DNA of 64,000 nucleotides from Panthera uncia (GCF_023721935.1 NW_026057588.1:16035906-16099905); one strand, 5' to 3'; counted from the stretch's first letter, positions 21,481 through 32,936 are shown. Translations and numbers: made by a program. Notes: a model not told the origin generated them from the letters alone.

Positions 21481-22259
21481 CACATTCACTGAGTTCTTGT
21501 TTTAGAGCAAATTTGAAGAAATTTTGGCCAACATTTCTATGATTATTTTTCTGCTCTGTTCTCGATTATATTTTAAATAATTTTAACCTATCCTCTGTAG
21601 AGTTTATTAAGGAGTTAAAACGATTTTATGATTTGGGTTATTTCTGTTAATCAGACTTTCACTTTACTGATTCTTCATTCTCTATGTTCTATGCTGTTAA
21701 ACCCATCCAATGAATTTTGTATTTAAGATATGAGGTTTTTAAAGTTTGCATATCCTTATCTCTCCTGAACTCTCCATCTCTTCACCCATATTTCTATCTT
21801 TTCTTGTAGATTTTGTAAACATATTTATCATGGTTATTTTAAATTCCTTACCTTGTAATTTCAACATAGGGGACATATATCAGTGTGATTCTATTAACTG
21901 GTTTTTATCTTCTCTTCATCACATTTCCTGTTTCTTCTCAGGAAAACCTTGTAGATAATATGTTGTCAAGATACTGGATTCTTTTTCTGCCTCTGAAGAT
22001 TGTTGAGATTTCACTTGGAAGGCAGTTAAGTTACTGGTGGCTCATGTTGATTCCTTTTTAAGATTGCTTTTAAGTTTTTTAGATGATTTCCATTTCAGTT
22101 TCAATTTTGCCTTTAGCTTTATGCTGTTTCTCTTAGTGCTGGGATGCAGCCTTTGCTCTTATACATGGTCATTCGGGGGTTTCAGTATAAAGACCAAAGG
22201 TTCCTCTCACCAGATTCCTTGGACTTGGCACAGGACCAGAATTAAAAACTGTTTTTCCA
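21481..22259 (-). mobile_element. Possible L1 5'-region remnant, reverse
   Basis: T-rich antisense-L1-like text (TTTGTAAACATATTTATCATG, AATTCCTTACCTTGTAATTTC, TCTGCCTCTGAAGATTGTTG). No frame codes for protein. The assignment is from general resemblance only. Confidence 0.35.
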
Positions 22260-22466
22260 GGGGTTCCTGGGTGACTCAGTCGGTTGAGCGTCCGACTTTG
22301 GCTCAGGTCACAATCTCATGGTTCGTGGGTTTGAGACCCACTTCGGGCTCAGAGCCCGGAGTGTGCTTCAGATTCTGTGTCTCCCTCTCTCTCTCTGTTA
22401 CTCCCCCGCTCCTGCTCTGTCTCTCAAAATAAATAAATTTTTAAAAAATGTTAAAAAAAAACAACA
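22260..22466 (+). mobile_element. Felid SINE in ZNF382 intron 4
   Basis: Head GGGGTTCCTGGGTGACTCAG, body TTGAGCGTCCGACTTTGGCT, CT tract, and a tail with AAAATAAATAAATTTTTAAA. Some internal sequence around CAGAGCCCGGAG is shortened relative to full-length copies. Confidence 0.93.
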
Positions 22467-22992
22467 ACCCTTTTTTCCCAAAGGTAAACAGCTGCTGAAA
22501 TCTGTAATCAGTTCTTTCAGTGTTCCAGCTTTCTTTTCCCTTTGTGCTTCTTGCAGTCTTGCCCTGAAGATGCAGTTAACCAAGGTTTTGAGGAGGGGTT
22601 TATACTATCTTTGGGGTTCTCCTTCTATGACTTCTCCATTCTCAGATTTTGTCCTCAATTTATAGCCACTCTAGTGACTCCGAACTTGATCTCAGATTTT
22701 TCTGCACAGGATGACTCCTACTTTCCCCCAGAAATCTATCCCCTGGGTGCTGCATAAACTACCAGGGCACACAATGGAATATCTGGATAAATGTAGATCT
22801 TATGAAGTGTGGTTTCTTCCTTTTCAAATGTTATATCCACTTAAGTTTTTGCCTCCTTTTGATCACTCGTTAGAGGTGCTTTCCAAAACAAATTGGTCTT
22901 TTACAGTTGGTCCACAGTTTATCATACCAGCTGGAAGGTTGTTTTGATACAAACTTCTTTGCCATTACCAGAATCTGGATGTCTAGTTGAGC
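22467..22992. other. ZNF382 intron 4, unassigned
   Basis: Possible continuation of the L1-like text interrupted by the SINE. No coding similarity. Confidence 0.3.
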
Positions 22993-23541
22993 AGTTTCTC
23001 AAGCTTTTTAGTTTTGGGACTTGTTAATATTTTTAAATTATTAAGGATTAAAAGAATTTTGTGCATATGTGTGTGTGTACCCTATTAGAAATTAAATATT
23101 TTTCACCACTCATTTACTAATTCATTTTAATACAATATAAAAATAATAAACTCATTGCATGTTGACATAAAATCATATTTTTACAAAAAATAACTATTTC
23201 CCAAAAGAAAAAAAATACTGACAAAAGTGGAATTGTTACATAATTAAAATTTATTTAATATCTTGCTTAATAAACAGCTGATTTTCACATCTGATTCTGC
23301 ATTCCATTTGTTGCAAAATGTTGTTTGATTTTGAAAATATGAAGAAAACCTTCCTTCATGCATTATATGTAGTTTGAAAGAAAATATTTAAAAAGCCTTC
23401 TTAGATTGTCATGGATATTCTTCATTAATACCACACCCAAATGTAACAATTGGTAGTTCCTAAACAATTAGTTGCAATACAGAATCTGAAACCATAGCAA
23501 TGTACTTTTGTAGACTGTTATGTAAAATCCGATGGTCTGTT

Positions 23542-23760
23542 TAAAAAAAATTTTTTTAACGTTTATTTATTATTGAGAGACAGAGACAGAGCATGAGCAG
23601 GGGAGGGACAGAGAGAGAGAGGGAGCCACAGAATCCGAAGCAGGCTCCAGGCCCCAAACTGTCAGCACAGAGCCCAATGTGGGGCTCGAACTCACAAACC
23701 AAGAGATCATGACGTGAGGAAAAGTCAGACACTCAACCGACTGAGCCACCCAGGTTCCCC
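23542..23760 (-). mobile_element. Felid SINE, reverse, with TSD
   Basis: Reverse tail TTAACGTTTATTTATTATTG and reverse head CTGAGCCACCCAGGTTCCCC. Flanks gatggtctgtttaaa and cagtggtctatttaaa are near-identical. Confidence 0.94.
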
Positions 23761-24956
23761 CCAGTGGTCTATTTAAATGGATATTTTACCCAGGCATTTT
23801 TTGATAATATTATGTATTAGTCATTTGGAAAGTAACAGTTCACTAACAGAACATTTTCCAAATTTTGACATATTCTCATATACAATATTACTTGAAAAAA
23901 CCCATAACCCACATGTGTTAATATCATCACCAACGTCATCAGAAAAGTCTGTTGGGAAGCTGACAAGCTCACAGTAGCAAATAATGCTTTCCAACATAAC
24001 AGCCTTTACTTGAAAGCTTGGATTTTATCATTGGTAACAAATATTGGCACATGTTTTCCCTTGAATTGATAGGCTCACATTGTTCAAGAAAATGTCTACC
24101 AGATACCCACATCTGAATAATAGTTTTACTGAAGTAAAAATGCTATTCCACAAAAAGATACAGATACCCCGTTTTTCGAAAGTTTGTGTTATGCCACTTT
24201 GTTTTTACTAGAGACCTCCATTCGTACCTGTTTTCACTAACCAAAAGAAATCCAAAGATGATTTTTGCTTTTACAAAAAAAGGTGAAATGCAAAACCAGC
24301 TTTCAGTGCTTGTTTTGCAGTGAACTAGCTATAAAGGCACTGCTAAGCTCCTTCCCAGGAATTGCACTCAGCTTCACAGCATCAAGCTACCATAGCTTTG
24401 AACTATGGTCTGTGAGCATCTTTGCTTTATCTCAATTTATTTTACACATCCATTAACAAGATGTGTCAGAAAAGCCAAAGACAGGTTATTTTTTAGATCT
24501 GGGAACACTTAAGAATTTTCCCATATAAGTTAATGGTAACTGCTTCTTCACTTTATGCCATCTCAACTTATGAAACATTTCACAGGAACATTTTTTTTGG
24601 ATACAGTGGGATGGCAGGGGTAGGCCCCTGTTTTCAGTTCTCAGCTCAAATAATTACACCGTCACTTTTCCTTACAAAATATATTATAATTTGATATGCA
24701 ACAGAAGTGCCTTATGCATACTTCTTTAACTATCACACAGAATATTGAAATATGTGTACTCGAGGGTGGAGATCTAATAAAAGTGATTTTTTCTCCTGCT
24801 CTATTAAGAACAGTCTTACATGAAACTTTTTCCCTATGAATTAGAAATGTAGTTGTTACTATTATAGATTGGTGCCAGTGTTATGTTGATGTGCCTGCAT
24901 TGTACCCACTGTATCAATCATTTTTTTATCTTCTATATTTTATGATATTTTGAAAC

Positions 24957-25435
24957 TTTGGAGGGCCTTGCTGGCTGGGGAGAGATTGCCCCTCCTAGAG
25001 CTGGCTGATTTCGTAGGGATGGTAAACCACCTGTTGGTGAGCCTACATTTTATATAAAAACCAACCAATCCCAAGTCCATCCCCTCAACCATGTGCTTTA
25101 TCTAACTCTCACACACCGAGCCAACATTTCCTGTGTCCTAAATCACCTAGGACTAGGTACCATACAACTACGGACGCATAGCCTCCACCACTACTCTAAA
25201 AAGCTAATCCTAAACTGTTTCTCCTACCCTGCCTTGCCTTTCCCATGCAAGCAGGTCCCACAAAAGGCTCTGGCATAGGCTTTCCCCTCTCTCCTTTCTG
25301 TGTCCTGACCAAGCCTGCTGCTCCTCTATGTGGCCCTACAAGGCATGGTGTGCCCTCTCCTCTAAGGAAATGTAATGAAAATCTCCTTCCAATGAGATTA
25401 GCCTATGTCATCACTCAGCCACCTTCATAAATTAA
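24957..25435 (+). mobile_element. LTR-like block, possibly class I ERV
   Basis: More GC-rich than its surroundings, it begins TTTGGAGGGCCTTGCTGGCT and contains TATATAAAAACCAACCAATC and a long C/T-rich downstream part. The layout resembles a gammaretrovirus-like LTR with U3, a TATA-like motif and U5. The family is not named. Not protein-coding. Confidence 0.4.
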
Positions 25436-25595
25436 AATTCCATAAGTACAAATGAGACACCCACCTTTAAAAGACAAGGTTGTTATTATTAACAAAAAGA
25501 GTTTTGATTTTGTGGACTACCTTCCCAAATTCTCCTGCATAAGGATCTCACGTACTAAGATCCATGTCACACTTCGGGAACTGCTGGTTTAGGCC

Positions 25596-26844
25596 TTTCT
25601 GCTTGTTTTTCATGTCTTTAACATTTTAGTCCTCTTTCTTTTGTTTAGTCTTCTATTTATAGGCATTCTTAAATCTCTCCACAAAAAGAGAAATCATTGT
25701 CTAATATTTATCTTCCTCTTAGTTTTCATATTCTTTCCTTTCTTTCCCTGTGCAATGTCTTAACTGTTTCTTGTGCTCAGGCTCATATCCTATTCTCACC
25801 ATGACACCTGCCATCAAATTTCAAAATCAATATGCTTTGGACCTAGGTGATAGTTTAGTATCACTTCTTTTCAATAAATTTCTTTCCAATAAGTCTCTGT
25901 ATTCCGTATCATAGCGCTCAGATTCCTGATACCTACCCACCTTGATTTGGGTGAAAAACACTAACTCATTCTTAACATATTTCCCAGGTGCCTTTTCACA
26001 TCTTCATTGCTTTTCTTCCCCCTTATTGCCTGGGAAAATAAATATTTGTTGATAAATGGATTTTATTTCACTGGTCTCTTGTTGTTATCCTTTAAGGATC
26101 ATTCTTCATCCTCAGTTCTTGCCTTTGTAAAAGTCCTATCAGCTATAATAATCTGATCCATTCTCAAGTTGTGATTTTCTTGTTTTATGTGAATGGCTTT
26201 CAAATACATATTTTCAGCCCACTTCTGCCACCTGAACTCTAGTATCTATTTTCATCTGCCTGTAGCAATACAACAACAGTTATCTCATCCTTTTGGTTAT
26301 TGATATAGCATAAATAATAGTCCTTATGTTTACCTTATCCTTACTTATTTCTATATCCTTTTTCCCCATAGTCAGTCTCTTGTAGTATCAGGTTGATTCC
26401 ATCACCTCTGCTACACTTGATCTCTCCACAATTTGTGTTATTTCACTTTGTGAAATATCTTTACATCCTCTCATATCCTCATTTGCTACTGACCTCTTCC
26501 AAAATGAGAGCATATTATTTCAGTAACTTCTGTAATTACTATTTGGATTTGCCATCATTTTTACCCACTTCTTTCAGTTTATATTGTCAATATGCCAAAA
26601 AGAAATTACTTATTATATGAAATTTAAATCCCTTCTTTTTCAAGGGCTGATAGAAGAATATCCCATCTGATCATTCCAAATTTATTTCTCTCTGTGACTG
26701 AGAACTCTTGCTCATCTCTCTTTGTTCTAGTCTCCCAGATATACTCCATACAATTGATTTCATTCCTCACAACTGGACTTTTCATTATATGACAGCTGCT
26801 ATATACCCATATAGATACTTGCAGTTATCCAACTACAAAGTTAG
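25596..26844. other. ZNF382 intron 4, nothing recognised
   Basis: T/C-rich intronic sequence. I see no repeat I can name and no coding exon. Short plus-strand frames have no family resemblance. Confidence 0.45.
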
Positions 26845-27450
26845 AGGGTACAGTAGAACACACAAGACCACCTTACTTCTGACACCAACTATAAGTTTGG
26901 GGGTCCCCAAGACTACTTCTAATATAAACAATATGCTATAAGGACTCACAGACCTTACTAAAAGCCATAGTACTCACAGTTACGGTTTATCACAGAGGAA
27001 AAAAGTATAGATTAGAATCATCCAGACATAAAGGGCAGAATCCAGGAAAGTACCAAACATGAAGCTTCTGGTAAACCTCTCTCTATGGAGTCACAGACAG
27101 CATTACCTTGCTGGTGTGACAATATGTACAGAATATTGCCAACCAGGGAAGCTTCACCTGAGCCCATTGTCCAGAGTTCATACTGGGGCTCCATCACATA
27201 GGCATGATTAACAATACATGTAGCCCATCTCAGTTTTCAGCCCCTTAAGAAGTCGAGCTAATACTGTGTGACCTAAAACCCCCACCCTAAATCACAATGT
27301 TGGTGTGGCTCAAAGACCTCACCCTAAATTACATTGTTACTTTCTGGCTGGCCAAAGCTTCCCAGGCAAACAAATACATATTCCAAGGGCTTAGAGATTA
27401 CTTCCCAGAAGCCAAAGGCAAATGTCAGATGTCTCTTTGGGCAAAGTTAT
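26845..27450 (-). mobile_element. LTR-like element, reverse orientation
   Basis: The order of motifs (ACTCACAGTTACGGTTTATC, GAGTCACAGACAGCATTACC, TTGCCAACCAGGGAAGCTTC, CACATAGGCATGATTAACAA) matches a mammalian ERVL-group LTR commonly met in antisense. I suspect the MER21 group but cannot verify it. Confidence 0.45.
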
Positions 27451-27479
27451 ATTCTTTACTATATCATTCAGTTAAAAGA

Positions 27480-27720
27480 TCAAGTTTCACTTCCTCCATG
27501 AGATGTTCCTTGACTACTCCAGACCATGTCAATTCCTTTTTTGCTGCATTCATATTCTACTTATGTATGTAAACTGTAAACAGATGCATCCTCTGGTATG
27601 ATCAAACTTCTTTCCCCATCTGATTAACAATTCCCTCAAATAAGTTTCTCTCTTTTACTTTTCCTTACTGTAGCTTGTAACAGAGGCTAGATATTCAATA
27701 GTTACCTGACTCTTTGATAC
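27480..27720 (+). mobile_element. Probable L2 3' fragment
   Basis: CTTCCTCCATGAGATGTTCC, TTGACTACTCCAGACCATG, and a terminal GAGGCTAGATATTCAATAG follow the order of the LINE-2 3' end. Strongly mutated. Confidence 0.5.
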
Positions 27721-27969
27721 CATGCAAGGAAAACATCTTTCTCGTCCATTCAGAAATCATTTAATGATTAAGTTCTTTTAAATATACATGCCAAGATCAC
27801 ATCCCTTTATCTCAGATAACCATGTGTTAATGTATACTCAGAAATTAGTCAATAAAATATTGACTTCCAAGATCATAAGTTTTAGTCGGCAAGGCAATAT
27901 TATCAAATGGAGCATTTTACATATAATATTCATATTAAAATAGCAGGTTGTTAAAAGATTTCTTTAAAT

Positions 27970-28174
27970 TTTTTTAATGTTTATTTATTTTTGAGAGAGA
28001 AAGAGACAGAGCATGAGTGGGTGAGGGACAGAGAGGGAGACACAGAATATGAATCAGGCTCCAGGCTCTGAGCTGTTGGCACAGAGCCCGACGCAGGGCT
28101 TGAACTCACGAGCTGTGAGATCATGACCTGAGTGGAAGTTGGACACTTAACTGACTGAGCCACCAAGGTGCCCC
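27970..28174 (-). mobile_element. Felid SINE, reverse, with 16-bp TSD
   Basis: Reverse tail TTTTTTTAATGTTTATTTAT and reverse head CTGAGCCACCAAGGTGCCCC. The flank aaaagatttctttaaat lies directly before and after. Confidence 0.95.
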
Positions 28175-28369
28175 TAAAAGATTTCTTTAAATGGATGGTC
28201 CAGACTATAATTATAATCTAATTTCAGACAAATTAGACATTAAAGGATAGAAATAATATATGAAGGTTTTTGGATAAATTGGATAGTAGCATGTCCCTGA
28301 AGGTGGTTGAGGTTCTCAGGAAGATGATATAACTCCAGTTACTAATACAGATTAGTTTCAGTGTGTTCT

Positions 28370-28600
28370 AGAATTACACATGAATGGAATTGTATAATAT
28401 ATACTCTTTCGCATAAAGCTTTCACTCTGAAAAATGTTTGAGATTCATCTGTTTTGTCATTGTGTATCACTAGGTGTTTTTCCTTTTTTATTGCTGAATA
28501 GTATTCCATTTTATACATACATGATACAATATTACCATTTACCTTTTGATGGATACTTGGGCAGTTACCAGTTAAGGGCTATTTGTAAATAAGATGCAAG
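28370..28600 (-). mobile_element. Old L1M 3' fragment, reverse
   Basis: Antisense L1 landmarks: ACACATGAATGGAATTGTAT, TTTTATTGCTGAATAGTATT and TTGATGGATACTTGGGCAG. It is truncated on both sides. Confidence 0.7.
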
Positions 28601-29368
28601 TCACGGGTAAAATGAATCCATATTTAAAATTACCCTACTAGACGTGGGTGGTAGTAAGGTAACAATAATAAGATATAGCCAAAATTTTATAAGAAAAATG
28701 ATAGTGAGGGTAAGTCAGCATTATAAGCATACAGTTGAAGAATCCAGTCATTCATATCCCCCATAGGGAGTAGTGGAGTTAAGGTATGTTACTGCATTGG
28801 GAGGAAAACTTGAACTCATCCTTCCTGAAAACTGAAAAAATAATTCAGCAAATGAAAGGAGGAAAAGTTAGAATTGATGGTCAGGAGAATTTAGTATAAT
28901 AAACATTCTGGCAGCAGCAGTCAGCATACAATGGTGATTATATTCACATTCCAAGTATGCTTTGTCCTCTGGTTTATTTTACAATTCCTAATGGAAATAC
29001 ATTTCCCAAAGTCTTCCCGTTCAAGAGAAAATAAGTTGTGTGGAGAGTTAGGGCCTAGTGTTCCTCTCAACACTAGGAAATAAGTGCTTGAGAAAAGTCA
29101 TTTGCAAGAGAAGAAGAAACAAATGGAAGTATTTTATAATACTTATTTAGGCATAAGGGAATAAATATTTAGGCTTTCATCTCTAACTGAACATTTTTCT
29201 TGATCACTGGTTAGTACCCTTGATAAGCTCACACCATTATTTGTGAATCTGCCCATTTCAAGAACAGTGTCATTTTCATCATCCTTTGTCTTCTGTTTAC
29301 TTATCCTTGTGTTTATTATACCTGCTTAATGCAGGTATTGTATTTATAATATGCCAAAAATTTGAGTG
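28601..29368. other. ZNF382 intron 4, nothing recognised
   Basis: No repeat or exon recognised before the SINE at 29.37 kb. Confidence 0.45.
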
Positions 29369-29547
29369 TTCTTTTTATTTTATTTTGAGAGAAAGGAATG
29401 TTGGGGGGGCGGGCAGGGGAAGGGCAGAGAGAAAGAATCCCAAGCAGGCTCTCCACTGCCAGTGTGCACAACTCACAACTGTGAGATCACCACCTGAGCC
29501 AAAATCAAGAGTCTGACACCTAACCGACTAAGCCACCCAGGTGCCCC
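29369..29547 (-). mobile_element. Carnivore SINE, reverse, just upstream of finger exon
   Basis: Diverged reverse tail with TTTTATTTTATTTTGAGAG, a G-rich run at 29402-29409, and reverse head TAAGCCACCCAGGTGCCCC. Flank tgagtgttctttt is duplicated. It ends 221 bases before the splice acceptor at 29768. Confidence 0.93.
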
Positions 29548-29768
29548 ATGAGTGTTCTTTTCTTACGCCAATTTTTCCACATTTTAACAGTATGGCAGGA
29601 TTTGGTTTATGTCATATAAATTTTCCCTATCAAGAGGTAATTTATTTTGGCCTTTCTGTAGACCACAATAGTGAGGCATACAGTCACTCAATAGGTTGTT
29701 TGTATATACTTTCAATCCATAACATTTATGTGAAGACTTACAGTGTTGTTAATTGTATTCTTTTCTAG

Positions 29769-31189
29769 AAGAAGATGGGAAAGCTGAAGATGTTTTAGTG
29801 AAGTTCAAAGAATACCAAGACAGGCATTCTAGATCAGTCATATTCAACCACAAAAGACTAATTAAGGAAAGAAGTAATATTTTTGGGAAAACACTTACTA
29901 TAGGCAAGAACTGTATTATTTCAAAAACAGCACTATGTGAATATAAGCCTGATGGAAAGGTTTTTAAAAATATTTCAGAATTAGTCAGTAGAAATATAAG
30001 CCCTGGAAGAGAGAAGTTTGGTGAGAGTAATGGATGGGAGAAATCACTCCTCAATTCTAAGAATGAGAAAATTCATACTACAGTGAATCTCTATAAACAA
30101 ACAGAAAGGAGTGTGAGTGGTAAACAAGAGCTTATTCAACATCAGAAGGATCAAACTCCAGAGCAATCATTAGATCATAATGAATGTGAAAAATCCTTCC
30201 TTATGAAAGGAATGTTATTTACACATACTAGGGCTCACAGAGGAGAAAAATCCCTTGAATACAATAAAGATGGAATAGCCCTAATTGAAAAGTCAAATCT
30301 CAGTGTCCATTCACAAACCCTTATTGAGAAGAAACCCCATACATACAGCAAATATGGGAAGTTCCTCTGCAGGAAGTCCATTTTTATCATGCATCAGAGA
30401 TCTCAAACAGAAGAGAAACCCTTTCAGTGTCCTTACTGTGGGAACAGCTTTAGAAGGAAGTCATATCTCATTGAACATCAACGAATTCACACAGGTGAGA
30501 AACCTTATGTTTGCAATCAATGTGGAAAAGCCTTCCGTCAAAAAACAGCCCTCACTCTTCATGAGAAAACACATATAGAGGGGAAACCCTATATCTGTAT
30601 GGATTGTGGGAAGTCCTTCCGCCAGAAGGCAACTCTCACTAGACATCACAAAACACATACAGGGGAGAAAGCCTATGAATGTACTCAGTGTGGAAGTGCT
30701 TTTAGAAAGAAGTCATACCTCATTGATCATCAGAGAACTCACACAGGAGAGAAACCATATCAATGTAATGAATGTGGGAAGGCATTTATCCAGAAGACAA
30801 CCCTCACTGTACATCAGAGAACTCACACAGGAGAGAAACCCTATATTTGCAATGAATGTGGGAAGTCCTTCTGCCAAAAGACAACCCTCACTCTCCATCA
30901 AAGAATTCATACCGGGGAAAAACCCTATATTTGTAATGAATGTGGGAAGTCCTTCCGCCAGAAGGCAATCCTCACTGTTCATCAGAGGATACATACAGGA
31001 GAGAAATCCAATGGATGTCCTCAGTGTGGGAAAGCCTTTAGTAGGAAATCAAACCTCATTCGCCACCAGAAAACTCACACAGGAGAGAAACCATATGAAT
31101 GTAAAGAATGTGGGAAGTTCTTCAGTTGTAAGTCAAACCTCATTGTACATCAGAAAACTCACAAGGTAGAAACCATGGGAATTCAGTAA
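29769..31189 (+). CDS. ZNF382: ZNF382 exon 5: C2H2 zinc-finger array
   Basis: The acceptor TATTCTTTTCTAG ends at 29768, and the exon runs open to TAA at 31187-31189, giving residues 79-550. The first about 215 residues form the linker region and hold decayed finger remnants (for example HNECEKSFLMKGMLFTHTRAH lacks a cysteine). Nine intact C2H2 fingers follow from residue 296 to 542 at a strict 28-residue period: CX2C, conserved Phe and Leu, HX3H, mostly joined by TGEKP-type linkers. The fifth residue-block pattern FxQK is shared by fingers 2, 3, 5, 6 and 7. The short tail is KVETMGIQ. The text agrees closely with human ZNF382 (KS1) as I know it, a nuclear KRAB repressor. No frameshift or premature stop was seen. 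Confidence 0.95.
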
Positions 31190-31664
31190 AGGATACGACT
31201 TTTTTGTCAAACCTTAAAGTAATAGTAAACTTTAAATAAAATAGTACATGGTGTTGCTTGCAAGTATATTGGTATATAACAGTTTAAGGTACTATACCAC
31301 ATATTTGCCTATTGTTTGTGAGCCTACAAAACACAAAAAGAATGACTAATGACAAAAGTCATTGAAAATACAACCCTAAATTTTTTATTATTAGATTCAC
31401 CAGGCATAAACTTCCTCTGTCAAGTTTCTACGAACATTTTAAATTGCTTATTTTCAATTTCAGTACATATATTCTTGTGACCCAGTAATAAACAGTTCTG
31501 CCAGTGGTCCATGGACCACACTGTGATCAGAAGTGTTTTAAAAGAAAGGAAGTGTGAACTGTATTTCTCATTGCAAATATGAAGTAAAAATTAGTTGTTA
31601 CTTCCTCAAAATTTACCAGTTATGACTTCTAACATTATAAATTAGGTTTTGCATATTATGAACC
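31190..31664 (+). other. ZNF382: ZNF382 3' UTR with candidate poly(A) signals
   Basis: AATAAA hexamers occur at 31235-31240 (46 bases after the stop) and 31487-31492. Either could end the transcript. No repeat was recognised up to about 31,665. The true 3' end may be farther downstream. Confidence 0.5.
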
Positions 31665-31732
31665 TTTATATAAATTGGATTATACATCATGTATTCTCTT
31701 TATATAAATTGGGTTATACATCATATATTCTG
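31665..31732. repeat. 34-bp tandem duplication
   Basis: TTTATATAAATTGGATTATA..CATCATGTATTC at 31665 is repeated at 31699 with two changes (GGGTTATA, CATATATTC). It sits at the edge of an L1 remnant. Confidence 0.88.
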
Positions 31733-32040
31733 TATATGGCTTGTTTCATTCCTCATTATGTCTCTAAAACTCATCATTAGTGCATGTGGCAGAAGTTCAT
31801 TTATTTCCATTCTATATAGAATTCCATCATATGATTAAATCACAGTTTATCCAACTACTGCTGTGGACTTTTTCATTGTTTACAGCTTAGGATCATAATA
31901 AATAGTGCTTCTGTGAACATATTTGTCTTTTGGTGTACATATAGTCATTTCTCATGTGTATATAGTAGAGATGGAATTGCTGGGTCCTAGAGCATATGTA
32001 TGTTTGGTCAGCTTTGGTAGATCCTACCAAACAACTCAGA
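31670..32040 (-). mobile_element. Old L1M 3' fragment, reverse
   Basis: Antisense L1 text: TATGGCTTGTTTCATTCC, TAGGATCATAATAAATAGTG, GAACATATTTGTCTTTTGG, GAGATGGAATTGCTGGGTC. It separates ZNF382 from the zinc-finger relic. Confidence 0.65.
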
Positions 32041-32049
32041 ATTTTCACA

Positions 32050-32660
32050 GCATGAGTTAATTCTCTCTGAAGGAAAACAACTGTGAATGTTAGCAATATG
32101 GTGGTGGTTCCAACCAGAGAATTCATGCTAGAGGGAAACTACAAATGTGGAAACTGAGAATCCAAATATAATGCATGTACAAAGACTTTTAGCCACAGCC
32201 TAAAATAATAATATCAAACAAATGTAATAAATGTGAGATTGCCTCTAGCCACAGTAATGCCATATTTGAAATCAAAAACCATACAAACCATACTAAGGCA
32301 AGGAAGGCTCCTAGCATACTTTCTTGCATTAGAGAGTTTTAACTGGAGAAAACCCCTATGAGTACAGTAAAGGGGACAGGAGATAGCTTTTACCTATGTC
32401 CTGTATCTTGTTGGATATATAAAAATCATGAATATGGAAAAGCTTATAGCCATAGTTCAAATCATACACAACACCATGGAATTCACATTGAATGAGAACT
32501 CTTTAAATGAAATGGTCATAAGAATGACTTTAGTCATAGCTCACTCCTTATATAACATCAAAGAATTTATACTAAAGAAAGGGATATTAAAAAGGGGCAG
32601 GATGAGGCTTGGAACTCTAACTCTGGGAAAAACTGCTTCCATGAAAGAAGTCTAACCAAA
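32050..32660 (+). pseudogene. Decayed C2H2 zinc-finger array (dead KRAB-ZNF fragment)
   Basis: Finger remnants are readable in plus frames: a TGTGAATGT...NQRIHARGK piece (about 32081-32138), CTKTFSHS (about 32173-32196), CNKCEIASSHSNA (32223-32261), TGENPYEY (about 32340), EYGKAYSHSSNHTQHHGIH (from 32430), and NDFSHSSLL then HQRIYTKE (32523-32579). The last two are in the same frame, and their SHSS motifs (32448 and 32532) are exactly 84 bases apart, the C2H2 finger period. In-frame stops at 32493 and 32553, lost cysteines, and frame jumps between remnants show it is dead. It lies 0.9 kb past the ZNF382 stop in the same orientation, so it is either a dead tandem paralogue or a split-off old array. 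No KRAB exon was seen for it. Confidence 0.85.
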
Positions 32661-32679
32661 CTGAGATCGTAATGCTAGA

Positions 32680-32900
32680 AAGTCTATATGTAGGCACCTG
32701 GTCAATAGCTCCAGCTAACCTCCCAGCCATCATCCAGTAACATATGTCAACTATATGAATAAGCCATCTGGGACATCTAATCAAGTCTTCAGATGACTGT
32801 AGCCTCTGCTAACACCCAACTGGAACCACCAGAAAGACCCTAAGCAAGAATTGCTCAGCTAAATCCTTTTCAGATTCCTGCCCCACAAAATGGTTACATT
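32680..32900 (+). mobile_element. Possible MLT1-like LTR fragment
   Basis: The text ACTGGAACCACCAGAAAGAC, GAATTGCTCAGCTAAATCC and CAGATTCCTGCCCCACAAAA follows the order of a MaLR-group LTR 3' half. Diverged and truncated. Confidence 0.42.
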
Positions 32901-32936
32901 TTAAAAATTAAATTTGATTAAAAGAAAAAAAAATCT

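Larger units (their letters stand above)
22993..25595. mobile_element. Possible large, decayed hAT DNA transposon
   Basis: The left edge CAGTTTCTCAAGCTTTTTAG and the right edge CACTTCGGGAACTGCTGG (complement CCAGCAGTTCCCGAAGTG) look like diverged hAT terminal repeats. The interior has phrases that recall Charlie-group transposase antisense. A SINE (23.54 kb) and an LTR-like block (24.96 kb) interrupt it. The edges may be coincidental, so I hold this loosely. Confidence 0.3.

Noticed and set aside
30606..31169. A 187-residue alternative-frame protein overlapping the ZNF382 fingers, and reverse-strand frames over both finger arrays
   Set aside because: The 84-base finger period keeps other frames open by repetition. 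The translations only repeat the linker text in the wrong frame and have no independent start or domain.
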